Shown piece by piece: positions 21,129 through 33,025 of a stretch of 64,000 nt of DNA. Source of the stretch: Paramyrothecium sp. XJ0827 (Eukaryota; Ascomycota; Sordariomycetes; Hypocreales; Stachybotryaceae). Numbering within the stretch: position 1 is the stretch's first letter; the number at the start of each line of letters is the position of its first letter. Location: positions 3,782,001 through 3,846,000 of the forward strand of contig JAJFPB010000002.1 in assembly GCA_020881915.1 (NCBI GenBank), written 5' to 3'. Position numbers and translations under genes: made by a program. The notes under the pieces are model-generated. The model had not been told where the DNA came from, did not search any database, and saw only the letters and a program-made list of their open reading frames with translations.

Positions 21129-21532
21129 TCACGCCGACGCCTAGAACGCAGGTGAAGTTAGTGAGCCTGGTCGAAACACTTTAGTTGTGTTCACGACTTA
21201 CCTTTTGCATCAACCAGGCAACATTCTCCTGGTGCTTGCCTTGAAGAAGCTCCTTGGTAGCACCCGAAGGGAGTTTGTTGGAAAAAGGCATTGAGTGACA
21301 GCTGTGGCCATTCCTCTCTTGACCCCGATGCTCAACTAGGACAAAGGCTCATTAGCACCTTCAGCAAGGATCACGACGTTGAGAAGAGTGCTCTTCGCCA
21401 ATCTCTGTCGATGTATAAACTAACTCACCTGAAACCTTCCGACGAGCCCGAGTGAACAGAATAGTGAGCATTGAGTCTGCCATGAGGCAGGGCCGCGGCG
21501 ATCTGTCCTTCTGTGATTTCAAGTTCAGCCAT
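21129..21532 (-). CDS. Small spliced gene, first junction unresolved
   Basis: An ATG at 21532-21530 opens MAELEITEGQIAAALPHGRL and runs to SGSSEGF. A strong intron start, GTGAGT, follows, ending at CCTAG. The next block reads EHRGQERNGHSCHSMPFSN and continues to VAWLMQK. A second, clear intron (GTAAGT...CTAAC...TTCTAG) then joins to a last exon encoding ASA and TGA (21131-21129). The second and third exons look genuine. The first splice at GTGAGT leaves the second exon in the wrong frame; a weaker donor GTTTCA six bases earlier restores it. The gene may therefore be damaged or use the weak donor. Expected size is about 80 residues. I do not recognise the family with certainty; a GSSEGF...EHRGQ...GHSCHS pattern occurs in small fungal hypothetical proteins. 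Confidence 0.4.
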
Positions 21533-22016
21533 CTGACCGCTGAAGAAGATCAAGAAGCCTCATGAACGCGGTTAAGACAAGTCTACACTACATGCTGGCC
21601 AGAGTCACACAAGCAAGCCAGATCTGATCTCATCCATCTCATCTCATCCCGGCCGTCTCGTCAGATGTCTTTGCTCGTCAGATAACAGATAAAGCTCCAG
21701 AGCTGTCGTGGTCCGTGCGCATTGTCCCGCGAACCACAGCACGCGTAGTGCGGCCTCCCCACAGGAGCAGACTGCTAGTTGCATTACTCTTCATAGTCCA
21801 TTTTGTGCAGGTCCAACAACAAAGACGAGGCGACCCTTGACCCATCTCGACCTTCCCTCCGCCTCTCTTCCTCATTCCCAAAAACACGCAGGTTTATCAT
21901 TGTCAGTCTTTGCTGTCGCCTGCGTCTACCAAGGTGCCCAACAAGTCGGTCTTTCCCCTGGCACACGCCCCCTGCGCGCACCTCCCTCCCGTCCACGTCA
22001 CAGTCGCGAAGCCGCC
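21533..22016. other. Divergent promoter region with 5' leader of the SAP gene
   Basis: Upstream sequence shared by the small minus-strand gene and the SAP gene. A pyrimidine-rich leader precedes ATG 22017 (GCCGCCATGGCC, a near-ideal start context). Confidence 0.6.
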
Positions 22017-22874
22017 ATGGCCACCGAATATGCTTCCCTCAAGGTGCCGGAGCTGAAGAAGCTCCTGGCCGAGAAGGGTCTGCCCCAGACCGGTAACAAG
22101 GCCGATCTGGTTGCGCGTCTGCAGGAGAACGACAAGAAGGACGCTCCGCAGGAGGAGAAGCCCGGTGAGTGCGCCTAACTCGACCTTGGCGCAAAATTGC
22201 ATCGTCCTGTGCGCGCCGCACCTAGCTATCCTATCCACGACTGACAATGCGCGCAACCCACAGCTTCTGCGAACAAGGAGGACGAAATCACGTACAGCGA
22301 TGACGAAGCACCTGCTGCTCCCGCTGACGCCAAACCCTCAGACGCCCCAGAGCCCGCCGCCGCGGCTCCCGCTCCTGATGCAGAAGCCCCCAAGCCTGCC
22401 GAGGAGGCCGCACCTGAAGCCGCCGAGGAGGGCAAGCCCGCCGCCGAGGAGACCCCCGCCGCGCCGGCCCCTAACTTTGCTCTGGGTCTATCCTCCACCC
22501 TTGCAGACGAGGAGGCCAAGAAGCGCGCCGACCGTGCCAAGCGCTTTGGCATCGAGGAGAGCGAGGACGCAAAGAAACGCGCTGATCGCGCCGCGCGGTT
22601 CGGAATTGACGAGAAGGAGCTGGCTTCCGGCCTTGACTCGGCTCTGCCCGAGCGGCCTCTTAAGCGCGGCCGCGGCCGAGGAGAGGGCGACGGCAACCGC
22701 CCGGGCAAGCGACAGAGCACCGACGGCCGGGACCCTCGCCGCAGTGGTCGCAACAGGGGCCCGGCGCCGCCTGCTGCGAAGGGTGGCAACCAGCCCAAGA
22801 AGACCAACATCTTGGACGACCCCACGGAGAAGGCCAAGGCCGAGAAGCGCGCAGCCCGCTTCGCCTCAAGTTGA
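22017..22874 (+). CDS. THO1: SAP-domain mRNA-export protein, Tho1/SARNP-like
   Basis: Two exons (22017-22164 and 22264-22874; intron 22165-22263, GTGAGT...CACAG, 99 nt) give 252 residues. Residues 5-39 are a SAP domain, SLKVPELKKLLAEKGLPQTG followed by NKADLVARL, the helix-turn-helix that binds DNA or RNA. An acidic Ala/Pro/Glu linker occupies about 60-150. Then come KKRADRAKRFGI and KKRADRAARFGI repeats and a final EKRAARFAS, the hallmark C-terminal signatures of yeast Tho1 and animal SARNP. A Gly/Arg-rich segment (GRGRGEGDGN, GRNRG) lies between the second and third. Tho1 and SARNP bind nascent mRNPs with the TREX/Sub2 helicase and support export. The spliced gene has the expected size and domain order. 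Confidence 0.88.
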
Positions 22875-25800
22875 GGGCGCCTTGTGCTTCCTGACCTGTG
22901 AGGGTGCCATGCCTCGAACATTGGTGTTATGAGCTTGCTGGGATACGGTAAAGGGAACTAGTAAAACGTCTTTGTACATTACGTGAGCGGAAGAAAGGAA
23001 TGGCGTTGCGGGTTCGATAGTCACGGCAGCAATTATGCAAGTAGTCCCTATTGTTGTCTACTTCAGGTGATTCTATGTCGAGAATGCGCCATGGCTGGGT
23101 GGATTCACCAGGGATGAGCGTTCTCTGTGCAAAGCGTCTCGAGATACGTGAAAGAGCTTTGCCGCTGTCGATTTTCTGATAACGGCATGGTCCCGGGGTT
23201 GGTGAGGTCATCAAGCCGCTGCGACATGTCCACCTTCAAGCCTGCGTGCTGCTCGATCAAGTGTGTCGCATGATTTCTGTGAGCATCCCAGCACGTGAGC
23301 CATCAAACCCATTACCCAGAACCTCTAGCTCAGACGACTGTGAGCCTACAGAAGCCATTGTACCAAGGACAGCAGGACCGCGGCAGCTGACCGAGTCCAA
23401 CATCTTGGCAGCAATTGCGGTGTCGATTAGACCGAAGCGAGCAAGCGCAGCCAACAACTTGGGTGCAGCGTCCTCCACAAATAGCATCTGCGACGCCGCT
23501 TTTCTGAACCAACAGCTACGCGTCAATCCCGCATTTTTACAGGCCGCCAACCGACCATGTGATCAGGACTTCGGCAAGGGCCGAGTCTCGGCGTCGGTCA
23601 AGCGGACAGCCAACACCAGGGCAAATGGAGCACGTGAAGGGACTTCCTGAAGAAACGACGCCCTCCAAGGCCCTTTCGTCACGTTATCTAGGGACAGGCC
23701 CGAAGGATCAGACACATGGGCCAATGGCAGCACCGAAGTCCCATGTTGGGATTTAAGCACCTCCCCTGTCACCAAAGGTTTGGCGGCTACGATTGGAAGG
23801 CGGCGCGCGCCTGTGAATTTAAGCCATGTCTTGTCTGCTCGTGGATGAGTGGTGTCCTTGCAGTACGTCCCCAGTCTTGAAATTGGCTCCATAGCAAGTT
23901 GGACCTTTGTCTCTCATGCTTGCGAAGCTGGACTGATGAGTTGTCAACGAGGCGAATTGCTCTACGCCGCGGAGCCAAGGCAGCAAGTATAGAGTACTCG
24001 GCTCGGTCTGGCACGATACTTGCAAGGGGGACGATGGGGTCGCATGGCCTCTGATGCTGACCGATCTTCGATCCCGCTTCACCAGGGTGCCAAAGAGGTC
24101 GAAATGCCAGAACCAGCATGGGTCGTTCGGTCACCAAGGTCAAGCGACGGCATCTCCAGCCACGAGGCGGCTGCCACGTCACTAGCCTCACCTTGTCTCC
24201 ATGTGGCCACAGTGTGGCGGAGCAGCCAGTCCTCTTCCTGCCAAATGCCCTGCGGGTTGCCTTTCCGCCTTTCCATCTCCCACATTGGCTACCGGCACCA
24301 GAAAAACGGGCAACGCCCCGGTTTGCAGGGAAGCAAATTCCCGTTACTCGTGTAAGCCGAGACGCTGCATGCTTAGTTCGCCACAGCCGCTGCAAGTTTC
24401 AGCTTCACTGGTAGACTGGCAAGACTGGCACGCCGGGCATCTGCAGAGATCGACCGCCAACGTCTTTCCGTCGCCGTGGGAGCCTGGCAGTCCAAGAATA
24501 TGTCGTGTTGCCTGACGTCGGCATGTCCAGGTTCTGCAACGCCACACCGCGGCCATCTACCAACTTGGAGTAATAATGCTGCGTGTTATGGCTTCTGTCC
24601 CGCGCTCCGCCAACAGTTCGGGCACAGACCGCGGTAGGCTTCGAACAAGCGTGCTGCGGATAAGACGGGATGGCCAGAGGCCGATAGTCCTAACGAGGCA
24701 GAGATGTTCGGTTGCCCCTGCGCATCGCTCTGTGGTTACTCCCAGGGGATCGTCTCACCGATCTACGATGGCACAGACGGGATTACTGAGACCCATGTAT
24801 AGCCTGTTCGCCCAAGACCAACAGCACAACAGCACATGGGATGTACTTTGGATTCCTCATCTTGGTCGAGTAGCACACGCACCAAAAGAACCAAGCCATG
24901 CCAGATGCGTAGTGGCATCGGATCAGACTCGAGCTGTAGGGAGAGACATGCATAAGAGGCATAATCTTGGGTCGGTGGGTGTAAGCCAACATAGGCACAG
25001 CCATTGGTCAAAAACCCAATCGTCTTCACCCAATCAATCTGCGAAGAATGAAAGAGATCCAGCTGCCATGGAGACTCGAAGGATTGGCCACCAATCATGA
25101 AGCAGCGCATCTTGGCGCTCTCTACACTTGCAATGAGGGAATGGATGTCTGTGGTTCCAGAATGTCCCGACCACTCTGGATGCTCCGTGGCCACCCATCC
25201 GACGTATCCCACAGCGAAGGAACGTATCACATCGAGAGGCCGGGGAGGAAACTCGTGCGGAGGTACAAACAAGATGAGATCTGACCAATCCTTCCGAGCA
25301 TTGTGTGATGGGCCCAAACCACACTTGATATGACTACGGCAACTATAACATGCTATCTGCGAGCAGACCCGACGCATAAAAGATCTAAAATAGGCCATGG
25401 AGACTCGCCTCGCCGCATGCCGGACAAGCCGCTAGGGTGGACGGCGTCTACCTTTGGATCGAGCGCCGGGAGCTTATTGCCTAGCCCGCTACACCACTTG
25501 ACAGGAAGAGATGCATCAACGTCTGTGAAATGTGAAGCATATCAAGCTCACCCTGGCTTGTTGACGCGGATGCGCGACTTGGTGGGCACGCGATGCAGCA
25601 ACATGCGGGCGGTTGAGGCTGCGAGCTGAAGATCCAGGATCTTCGCTTGCAGTGCTTCAGGATGACGGCACCCTGTCCTGAGGCAGCAATCCTTGCAGAG
25701 GCAGGACGCAGGACGAAGCCCGCTCGTCAATCTGCTTGCCCTCGCTACTTTGTATCTGCAGGCCTGACCAGACTCGTCAGTGCGGAATTCCGAGGATGAA

Positions 25801-27971
25801 TTTGCAAAGGGGACGTGTCGCTTGACTCCCCGGTCCCTGTTTTGAACCGGTTGCGGGGCCAGAATGCTGTCCGCGTCGCTCATTATTCACATCCTCCCCC
25901 GTCTCTCGTCCTGTCATCACCCTGGTACAAGCGCCCGGCACGACAAATTTGTGGAGCCCCATCGCTGATCACGGAGCCCAGCACACTACAGGCTTGCAGG
26001 ATTAGCCTCCCCTCCCCATCACCCATCAGAGACATGCAGCGAAATGTGCCGGCGTCTCTGATGGCTGCCAGTCGGAGAGACTGCAAAGTGAGACACGCAG
26101 CGAAGGCAGGTCCCGCACCTTCGCGTGCTCTGCGCTCTGTCCAGCGAAACAAAGGCGTTGAAGAAGGCGGATGGAGAAAAAGGTGAGACATTGTCCTGGC
26201 TGGGTGATTCTCTGCGAGCTCCATGCGGTTTATTCTCCTTTGCCCGTATCGAGACTTTGAGGGGCACAACAACATCATCCGAGCCTGTCATTTGCCAGCC
26301 ATGCGATACCGGCCATTTCGTATACGCAGGCTGTCGCCAATAGAAAGTAGAAGCCATCCATCTCGTGTGCGTGCGGACCATTTTCGCACAGCTTCTGCTT
26401 TGTGGAGCGAAAAGAGTCCCTTGAAAAGGGAGATCGTCCTATAACACAGCAGATGGAGCCAGACTATCGAGCAGGTTGGTTTAGTCCGCACGCCAGGAAC
26501 CACAAACAGCCGCCGCCGCCGTCCTTGTCGACGAGACTAACAACTAGGCTATCCCGCAGACCGACCAACTGCCAACCAAAATCCAAAAATGCCTGCTGTT
26601 GGCTCTGTGACCAGTGTCCTTCGGCCCTCCCAGCGCAGGAAGACGTGCCCACATCCAGGCCAGGGAGGAGGAGACCGATTGCCCAATGGCGACCTGACTC
26701 TCGACCCGGAAGCCTCTCATAGGACAAAACGCCGTATGCGTCTCCCAGGGTTCCCTCCATTTTACGCGCATGGCGGCGCAGCCTGCAAGTTGCAGATGGG
26801 CAGACGGGGCCCCCGGTTCCACAGCGACGGCTCGTTATCCATGTATCTAGGTGGAGGGGGTGACTCAAAAGCTTCGCGCTTTCAGATCTGCCTGTGGGAA
26901 GCACCCAATCGCCGACCGGAGACCCCTAGACCAGCAGCTTCTGCCGTCTGGTCGTGGCCTAGGCAAGAAGGTACTCGCAGTCAGGGGTCCTGGCGCCACC
27001 GGGCAGAACATGGCAACCTCTCACAAGTAGTCTTCCCATGCCCTAGAGGTACCAGTGTCCAAGTCGGCCTCGTCCACTCATGGTCCCGGTCAAAGTTGGC
27101 CACTGTCACCTAAATACGATGGTCCCGTCGAATTTGTGAGCCATTTCCACCGTCACATCTTTCGTCTCCTTGCTCTTGCAGATTTGAACTTTGTTTCTTC
27201 GTGGTGTTGTGATTTCGTTGTTTGCTCCGGGCGACCATTCAGCTCTTGTACATGGTTAAGCGACATTTGCTCTTGACAGTCTCCCGTCCGTCTCACGAAC
27301 CCGACCTCCGCCTCTCGAGGAGTAACCACCGCAAGCGATCAAAGCTTTGTTCGAATATCCTTCTGCTTTGGACTGCTCTGGTTAAGCGAAGGTCGGCCGC
27401 CTCCTCGTCCCGAAGCCACCGCAACTTTGGGTTCTATCAGTCAGCGTACCATCGACAACCGTGTTTGGGAGGAGGACCAAAGCCACCTCGACAACCCCAC
27501 CATCCACTATCCCCAGTCGTTGCCGCGAACCTTGAACCATCCACTCCCCGTCTGGCCGACGTTGCGACTGCTACCACACCTTTGCTGGTTTGATTAACAC
27601 ACGGCAAGGGGACCCTTACACCTTCAGCGGGAACCGTTCTTCTTTCGCGTCGACGCATTCTTTTCTTTTCTCCCCTCCCGGTCCCAGAACGACATCACTG
27701 TCCCGTCCTGTCCGAGCAAGACCACACAATCTCGTTCTTGGTTCTACTGTTTTGGACGTTGCCGCAAACCGGTGCCCAATTGAGTCCTGAAATTGCACGC
27801 TGTTTCATTAAGTTGAAAACGGCTATACTGCGCTAGGTCATTACCACCCTGGCACTTACAACATATCTAGGCGCTGACAGGTCGCAGGGCTTTGCGATAT
27901 TTCATTCCCCGGATTACTATGAAATAGTAAAGGCATGCTCAATTTGTCGGTGTACTTGAAGTTGGAACACA
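22875..27971. other. 5.1-kb region without a recognised gene
   Basis: Frames of up to about 210 codons exist (for example 24763-25398 and 23787-24395, both minus) but their products lack domains, and overlapping frames are equally long. The last 0.9 kb before 27972 is C/T-rich and probably the promoter and leader of the next gene. No tRNA, 5S rRNA or repeat was seen. Non-coding RNA cannot be excluded. Confidence 0.45.
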
Positions 27972-30900
27972 ATGGCGTCCCCACGGCCGACGTACGGCCT
28001 TCCGGCCAAGCCCTCGGACGGCCTCCGACCCAGGAAGATGCAGGACGGGACAAGCAGCGTTCCCCGGCCTCTGAATCTGAAGACAAGAAAGATACCCGAG
28101 CCTTCTCGGATCGCGGAAGGACCTACTAAGTCGCGCCTACCAAGCCGGGTGCCTCAGCCTCCCGTCCAACCGTTGAAATCGCAGCCGGTAGCGCGATACT
28201 CCGACCACAAGTCCCAGTCCGACAGCTCCACCCGCACGGTTGACTCGACGCATTCGAAATCGCATACGCAGACTGCCTCGGGGTCGTCGTCGATCCGCTC
28301 GTACGACAGCCAAGGATCTGGACAATATGGCTTGCGGCGGAAGAAGTCGTCCGTTTCCCGCGAACCCAACAGCCCATGGAGCGAGTCGGCCCGGACGAGC
28401 TCAACCTCGTCACTGCCCAGGTATAGGATCTCGGACGCTCCGGGATTCAACTTGCCGCTCGACCCAGCCCTTGCGGAAAGTCCTACGCAGGCACAGCGAG
28501 CCGATCCGATGGAGTCGAGACCAATCGGGCAGTCCCCCGTCATTTACCCCGAACTTGACCGATACCGCGACATCCAGCGTCCCGCCTATTCTTCTGAAGA
28601 TTTGAGCATCAACGTGCCGTTTCGGTTGGCAACCCAAGATCTCCCCCCTCCCACTCCTGTCAGTCTCCTCTTCTCGGGCAACAGCAGCCAGGTAAGCGCC
28701 TACAGTGCCAGCCCGTCGACGAGGTTCTCCGAATCGCCTGGTCCCGGGCCTTATAGCCGCGATACCACGCCAACCTCCATGTCCTCGCAGTCCCCTGGTT
28801 TGGTGGCCCCGAGTCGCTTCAACCCACCCAGAGCTCGTCAGAACAGCCCGGCCCAGTCACGGCCTCCCGTCACGAGAAGAAGGGCCGGCAGCTTCTCAAA
28901 CGACGTCAGCCCGTCCTGGGCTGATCCCCAAGGCCTGCCGGCCGTCAGAGAGTCGTTGACCTCGTCATCGTCCAACTCGACCGTCCGGGAGGGAGACAGG
29001 GCCACCAAAGGCGACAAGCCAAGCAGGCAGTTGCCACAATCCATTCCCAGCCCCCCGCCTCGAAAGTCTTCCCAAAACTTTCAACCCAGCGAGCTGCCGC
29101 GCCATGCGCCCAAGAAGGCTCAGGGCGGCCGTCAACCCGTGGTGGTGTCTCCCCCGCCGCTCCGGATCAACACGTCCACCCGACCCAAGCTGTCTTCACC
29201 CGTGTCGGCACCGCCCAGACGCCCGAGTCGGGACGGGACCCCGGATCTGCAATCACCGTTCTTTCCCGTCCCAGTCATCCATAGCAACCTTTCGACCACT
29301 TCGCTTCCCGGCGAGCGACGCGGTAGCGAGTCATCTCCGGCAAGCGCTCTTCCCCGTTCCGCAACACCGTTGATGTCGTTGAAGAATGCCTCCGCGACCC
29401 ATCTGCCATTGACACGGGAGATCTCGGCCACCTCCGACGGCACGAGCAATGCCAAATCTTCCAGGCCGGCGACCGCTGCGCCTCCAGTGTCTCGGACGCC
29501 AAGCCCCGTCGTGGCATCCACTTCCCGGTTTCCGTTCTTCGGGCGCAAGAAGCGCACGGCCGAAGAGCCCGCCAAGAGCGACAAAAAAGACGCCAGGAAA
29601 TTAACTCGGAAGGGCCCTGCGGCTGGAACGGGCCACGAGGGCTACGGACGAATCGGAGCCATCCGCAGACGCAGCGGCAGCATAAGTAACTTTGGCCGTG
29701 GCGCACCTGAGCCGTTGTCTTCGCAGGAGAGCCTGGTCAGCAGCGACCAATTCCTAGCAGACCGATTGAACCCAGTCGTCATCGCTGGGGGTGAAGTCAT
29801 TGAAAACCACAATTCAAGTCTAGAACTCAGCAGGATTGGGAGCAACCAGAGCATGGCCCCCGGCCAATCCGCTCGCAGGCCCAGCTTAGAGACATCGACC
29901 GCATCCGGCGCAGCCCCGCGCGCCTCACACAGGCTCGCCGACAACTCTCGTGCCCCCAGGTTCGGGCTTGGTCCTCGTCGACCTTCCACCGGCAGTGACT
30001 CTGAAGATGCCAACGTGCGACCAAATCTGGCTCAACGACGTTCCGTCCAGCGCCTGAGAACATCACCCGACAGCCCGCCCTTGCGGATCCCGCAGCCCAT
30101 CAACACCACCGGCGTGACCTCGTCGCCAATGACGAGCTTCGACACAAGCATCATGTCTGACGAATCTCACCTGGAGCTCCAACGGGAGTTTTCTCGAGGC
30201 AGTATTGACCCTCACCCGCCGCCAAAGAAGCTCATGAAGCGAACGCGGTCGCCTCGCAAATGGAAGCTGTTCAGCCGCTCCCCAGTCAAAACATCGTCCA
30301 AGGCGCAGGAGGAGCCGATGGCGGCGACCGTCACGGTCGTTGAGCAGAAGCCTGTGGCGTTTTACACAATGATGGAGACCTCGGATCCTGACGAGGACGA
30401 GGTGTTGGACATTCGCGAGGTCCTCCAGAATGCCGATGTGTACATGTCCCCAAAGAAAGACAGCATGGTTGAGACGACCAGCTCCGTCCCTCCGCCCCCG
30501 GAGTTGGGCCCGTTACAGACCGAGACGCCGGAGGTACAGCCCGCTTCACCTCCCGCACGCGCGGTCGTGAAGCCGGTGCCCCAGGTCCCCATGCCTCCAC
30601 GTCTCGACACCTCGAGTGCCGGTCGCACCAGCAGACTGCCCCAGGTCGGCCGGATCCCCAAGGTCGTGAGCAAGCAGGTTGACCACGTTTCGCCTCGAAG
30701 TTTCTCTCGTCCCTTCCGGACAAGCGTTCTGCTTCCTTCGCCAGCACTCGAGGTCCGAGAGCAGAGCCCCCTGGCCCAGGAAAGCCCGCTCGTCTCGTCG
30801 GAGCCTCTGCAGAAGGCTGTCTCGGAGCCTCTGAAGGCCGTCTTTGAGGAACCAACATCCATCTCTTCCGGTTCCGTCATCTCTCCCGCGGCGACTCGTG

Positions 30901-32381
30901 GAGAAAAGGACTTTATCACCTTTTCGCATCGAAAAGATTCCTTCGGCACAATCGGCACGAGCTCCAGCTCGTCTGGCACTGCAAATGCCTTTGCGGTGGC
31001 CACGGCCGTCATCCCCAAGCCCACCGATCCGCCCGCCGAGGACGAGATCTGGGACGAGTACGACGACTTGCTAGGCGACGACCACAAGGCTCGCGTGTCC
31101 ACCACGTCTTCGCACGGGATCCCCTTCCACCTGGAGACGTACGAGACCAAGCTGCTCAAGAATGGCAAGCCCATGGAGTCTCCGACCATCTTTGCCGACA
31201 CTCGAAAGCTCTCCACCTATTCACGGGCGCCGACCCATTCAACCTCTTACAGTGCTGACATGACTGAGCGGATCCGCGCTGCGTTCCAACCCCATGATAG
31301 TCCTCCCGTCTCTGCCCACAACTCATTGAGGCCTCTAAGCCACAAGAGACAGAGCCAGAGTTTGGATCTGGGAAGAAAGGCAGTTATCGAGTCTCGCCGC
31401 AGCAGTTCTTCGTCCTGCCATACGAGGAAGTCGATTGCCAGCTCTTGTTCCTCGGATGATGGATCTCCTCTAGCACAAGTCAACCTCAGAGTGGGATCCA
31501 TGACGGTGAGCAAGTGGCTCACCTTTGGACACGTCTTGTTCAGCGACATCAGGCACGAGCTTGTGCCTGTTGAAGGCACTCTCAAACGGGAATCGATTCT
31601 GGTCATGGACGGCCTGGGCAACGACGACTGGTCATTCTACGCTGCGGAGACGTATCCCGCGGCCAGCTTCTTCAACCTGTCCCCTCGTGCCCCGCTACCC
31701 CCTGAGCTGCAGAACTCGCCTTCAAGCTTCCCGCTCAGCCCACCCAACCATCACCAGGTGCAGCACATGTCGCATGCTGACAAGTTCCCCTTTGCTCCTC
31801 AAAGCTTTACCTGCTTTGTCTACCGCTTCCCTGTTGCCGCACCAGAGTCGTACTACCGCAACATCCTGACCGAGGCCCGGCGCGTTCTCAAGCCCGGTGG
31901 CTACATCGAGCTGTCGATCCTGGACGTTGATCTGAACAACATGGGCAACCACGGCCGCCGGACTGTCCGAAAGCTCAAGGAGCGCGTAAGAGAGCAGCAG
32001 CCCGACATCAACCTCTCATCCACTGCCGATCTCATCGTCCGTCTCCTAGGGAAGCATGGATTCTCCAACATCAAGGCCGCGCGCGTTGGGGTGCCGGTTG
32101 CGAGCCCCATCGCCCGTGGCAGCCAGCGCAAGAAAGATCAGCCAAGCCTGTCAGACATGATGAGCGACAACAGCGCCGTGGCCGATGAGAACATCACCAA
32201 GATGGTCTCCCGTGTCGGCCGCTGGTGGTACACACGATGCTACGAGAACGCCGCAGCCTCGGAAGACCAGAAGAGCATCTGGAGCGACAAGGCTTTGCTG
32301 CGGGAATGCGAGGAGCTCGGCACCAGCCTGAAGCTCATGGTATGCTGTGCGCGAGCCCCAGAACGCATCACAAGTATTTAG
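27972..32381 (+). CDS. Large disordered protein with C-terminal methyltransferase-like domain
   Basis: A single frame of 1469 residues starts MASPRPTYGLPAKPSD (context CACAATGGCG). Residues 1-1150 are Ser/Pro/Arg-rich with many short SP and RR.S motifs suited to phosphorylation. From about 1176 to the end is a compact domain resembling a class I SAM-dependent methyltransferase. It has VNLRVGSMTVSKWLTFGHVLF, then ILVMDGLGNDDWSFYAAETY, then the best motif, EARRVLKPGGYIELSILDVD, as in Methyltransf_11 proteins, then a W..RCYE region. The usual glycine-rich SAM loop (E.GxGxG) is not evident; DGLGND is in its place, so the domain may bind a cofactor differently or be inactive. The architecture, a very long N-terminal disordered region plus this domain, recurs in filamentous fungi but has no assigned role that I know. 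No intron is needed. Confidence 0.8.
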   Translation: MASPRPTYGLPAKPSDGLRPRKMQDGTSSVPRPLNLKTRKIPEPSRIAEGPTKSRLPSRVPQPPVQPLKSQPVARYSDHKSQSDSSTRTVDSTHSKSHTQTASGSSSIRSYDSQGSGQYGLRRKKSSVSREPNSPWSESARTSSTSSLPRYRISDAPGFNLPLDPALAESPTQAQRADPMESRPIGQSPVIYPELDRYRDIQRPAYSSEDLSINVPFRLATQDLPPPTPVSLLFSGNSSQVSAYSASPSTRFSESPGPGPYSRDTTPTSMSSQSPGLVAPSRFNPPRARQNSPAQSRPPVTRRRAGSFSNDVSPSWADPQGLPAVRESLTSSSSNSTVREGDRATKGDKPSRQLPQSIPSPPPRKSSQNFQPSELPRHAPKKAQGGRQPVVVSPPPLRINTSTRPKLSSPVSAPPRRPSRDGTPDLQSPFFPVPVIHSNLSTTSLPGERRGSESSPASALPRSATPLMSLKNASATHLPLTREISATSDGTSNAKSSRPATAAPPVSRTPSPVVASTSRFPFFGRKKRTAEEPAKSDKKDARKLTRKGPAAGTGHEGYGRIGAIRRRSGSISNFGRGAPEPLSSQESLVSSDQFLADRLNPVVIAGGEVIENHNSSLELSRIGSNQSMAPGQSARRPSLETSTASGAAPRASHRLADNSRAPRFGLGPRRPSTGSDSEDANVRPNLAQRRSVQRLRTSPDSPPLRIPQPINTTGVTSSPMTSFDTSIMSDESHLELQREFSRGSIDPHPPPKKLMKRTRSPRKWKLFSRSPVKTSSKAQEEPMAATVTVVEQKPVAFYTMMETSDPDEDEVLDIREVLQNADVYMSPKKDSMVETTSSVPPPPELGPLQTETPEVQPASPPARAVVKPVPQVPMPPRLDTSSAGRTSRLPQVGRIPKVVSKQVDHVSPRSFSRPFRTSVLLPSPALEVREQSPLAQESPLVSSEPLQKAVSEPLKAVFEEPTSISSGSVISPAATRGEKDFITFSHRKDSFGTIGTSSSSSGTANAFAVATAVIPKPTDPPAEDEIWDEYDDLLGDDHKARVSTTSSHGIPFHLETYETKLLKNGKPMESPTIFADTRKLSTYSRAPTHSTSYSADMTERIRAAFQPHDSPPVSAHNSLRPLSHKRQSQSLDLGRKAVIESRRSSSSSCHTRKSIASSCSSDDGSPLAQVNLRVGSMTVSKWLTFGHVLFSDIRHELVPVEGTLKRESILVMDGLGNDDWSFYAAETYPAASFFNLSPRAPLPPELQNSPSSFPLSPPNHHQVQHMSHADKFPFAPQSFTCFVYRFPVAAPESYYRNILTEARRVLKPGGYIELSILDVDLNNMGNHGRRTVRKLKERVREQQPDINLSSTADLIVRLLGKHGFSNIKAARVGVPVASPIARGSQRKKDQPSLSDMMSDNSAVADENITKMVSRVGRWWYTRCYENAAASEDQKSIWSDKALLRECEELGTSLKLMVCCARAPERITSI

Positions 32382-33025
32382 GTTACAAGCGGCTCTTAGG
32401 CACGCTTGTGATTGTTATTCACGGAAGCCAGTATTGGAAATCATACAGACCTAACGAAGGCGCAAGCCTCAGATTGAATTCGCCATGCAGGCATCTCATT
32501 ACCCTATCATTCTGGTTGATGATAGGCTGAAACACTACAACTACACTGTACGGCTCACGCCCGGCACATTAATATTCTTATCCCTTTCTTTTTGCTTTCA
32601 GATTAACATGCCGCTGGTCGGAAGGACCAGTCCGTCATGAGGATCGCGGAGGAACCTATTTTCTAATCACCAGCGAACGATCGTCTGGCATGAGCATTGC
32701 TGGAATCATTGCACTTTTCTTCTGGAGCCCTTGCGGGCGTTTTGTTTGCAATGGTTCAGCTCGGTGGAGCAGTGGAACGACATAAGCGAGCCCTTGAGTT
32801 TGGCTACATGAACGAACGGCATGACTTGACGTGACAAAGGGGCAGCATGGCGGTCATACATACCTGTGTGCATTTTTCTTTGCATGGAGATACCCTGATC
32901 CCTTAGGGATCGCGATACATGAATACAAGCGGCATGCAATTTATCTCAGCGATCTGACCGTGATTCCATGTATTTGATCGGGTGAGATGTTATGTTACAG
33001 TGATATACATTGCTATAGTGCAGGT
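32382..33025. other. Shared 3' region of convergent genes
   Basis: The stop codons of the plus-strand methyltransferase-like gene and the minus-strand Trm61-like gene face each other across about 640 bp. The sequence is AT-richer than its flanks and holds no coding signal. Confidence 0.55.

Noticed and set aside
24763..25398. 211-codon minus-strand frame in the 5-kb gap
   Set aside because: No recognisable domain, no Kozak-like start, and overlapping frames on the other strand are as long.
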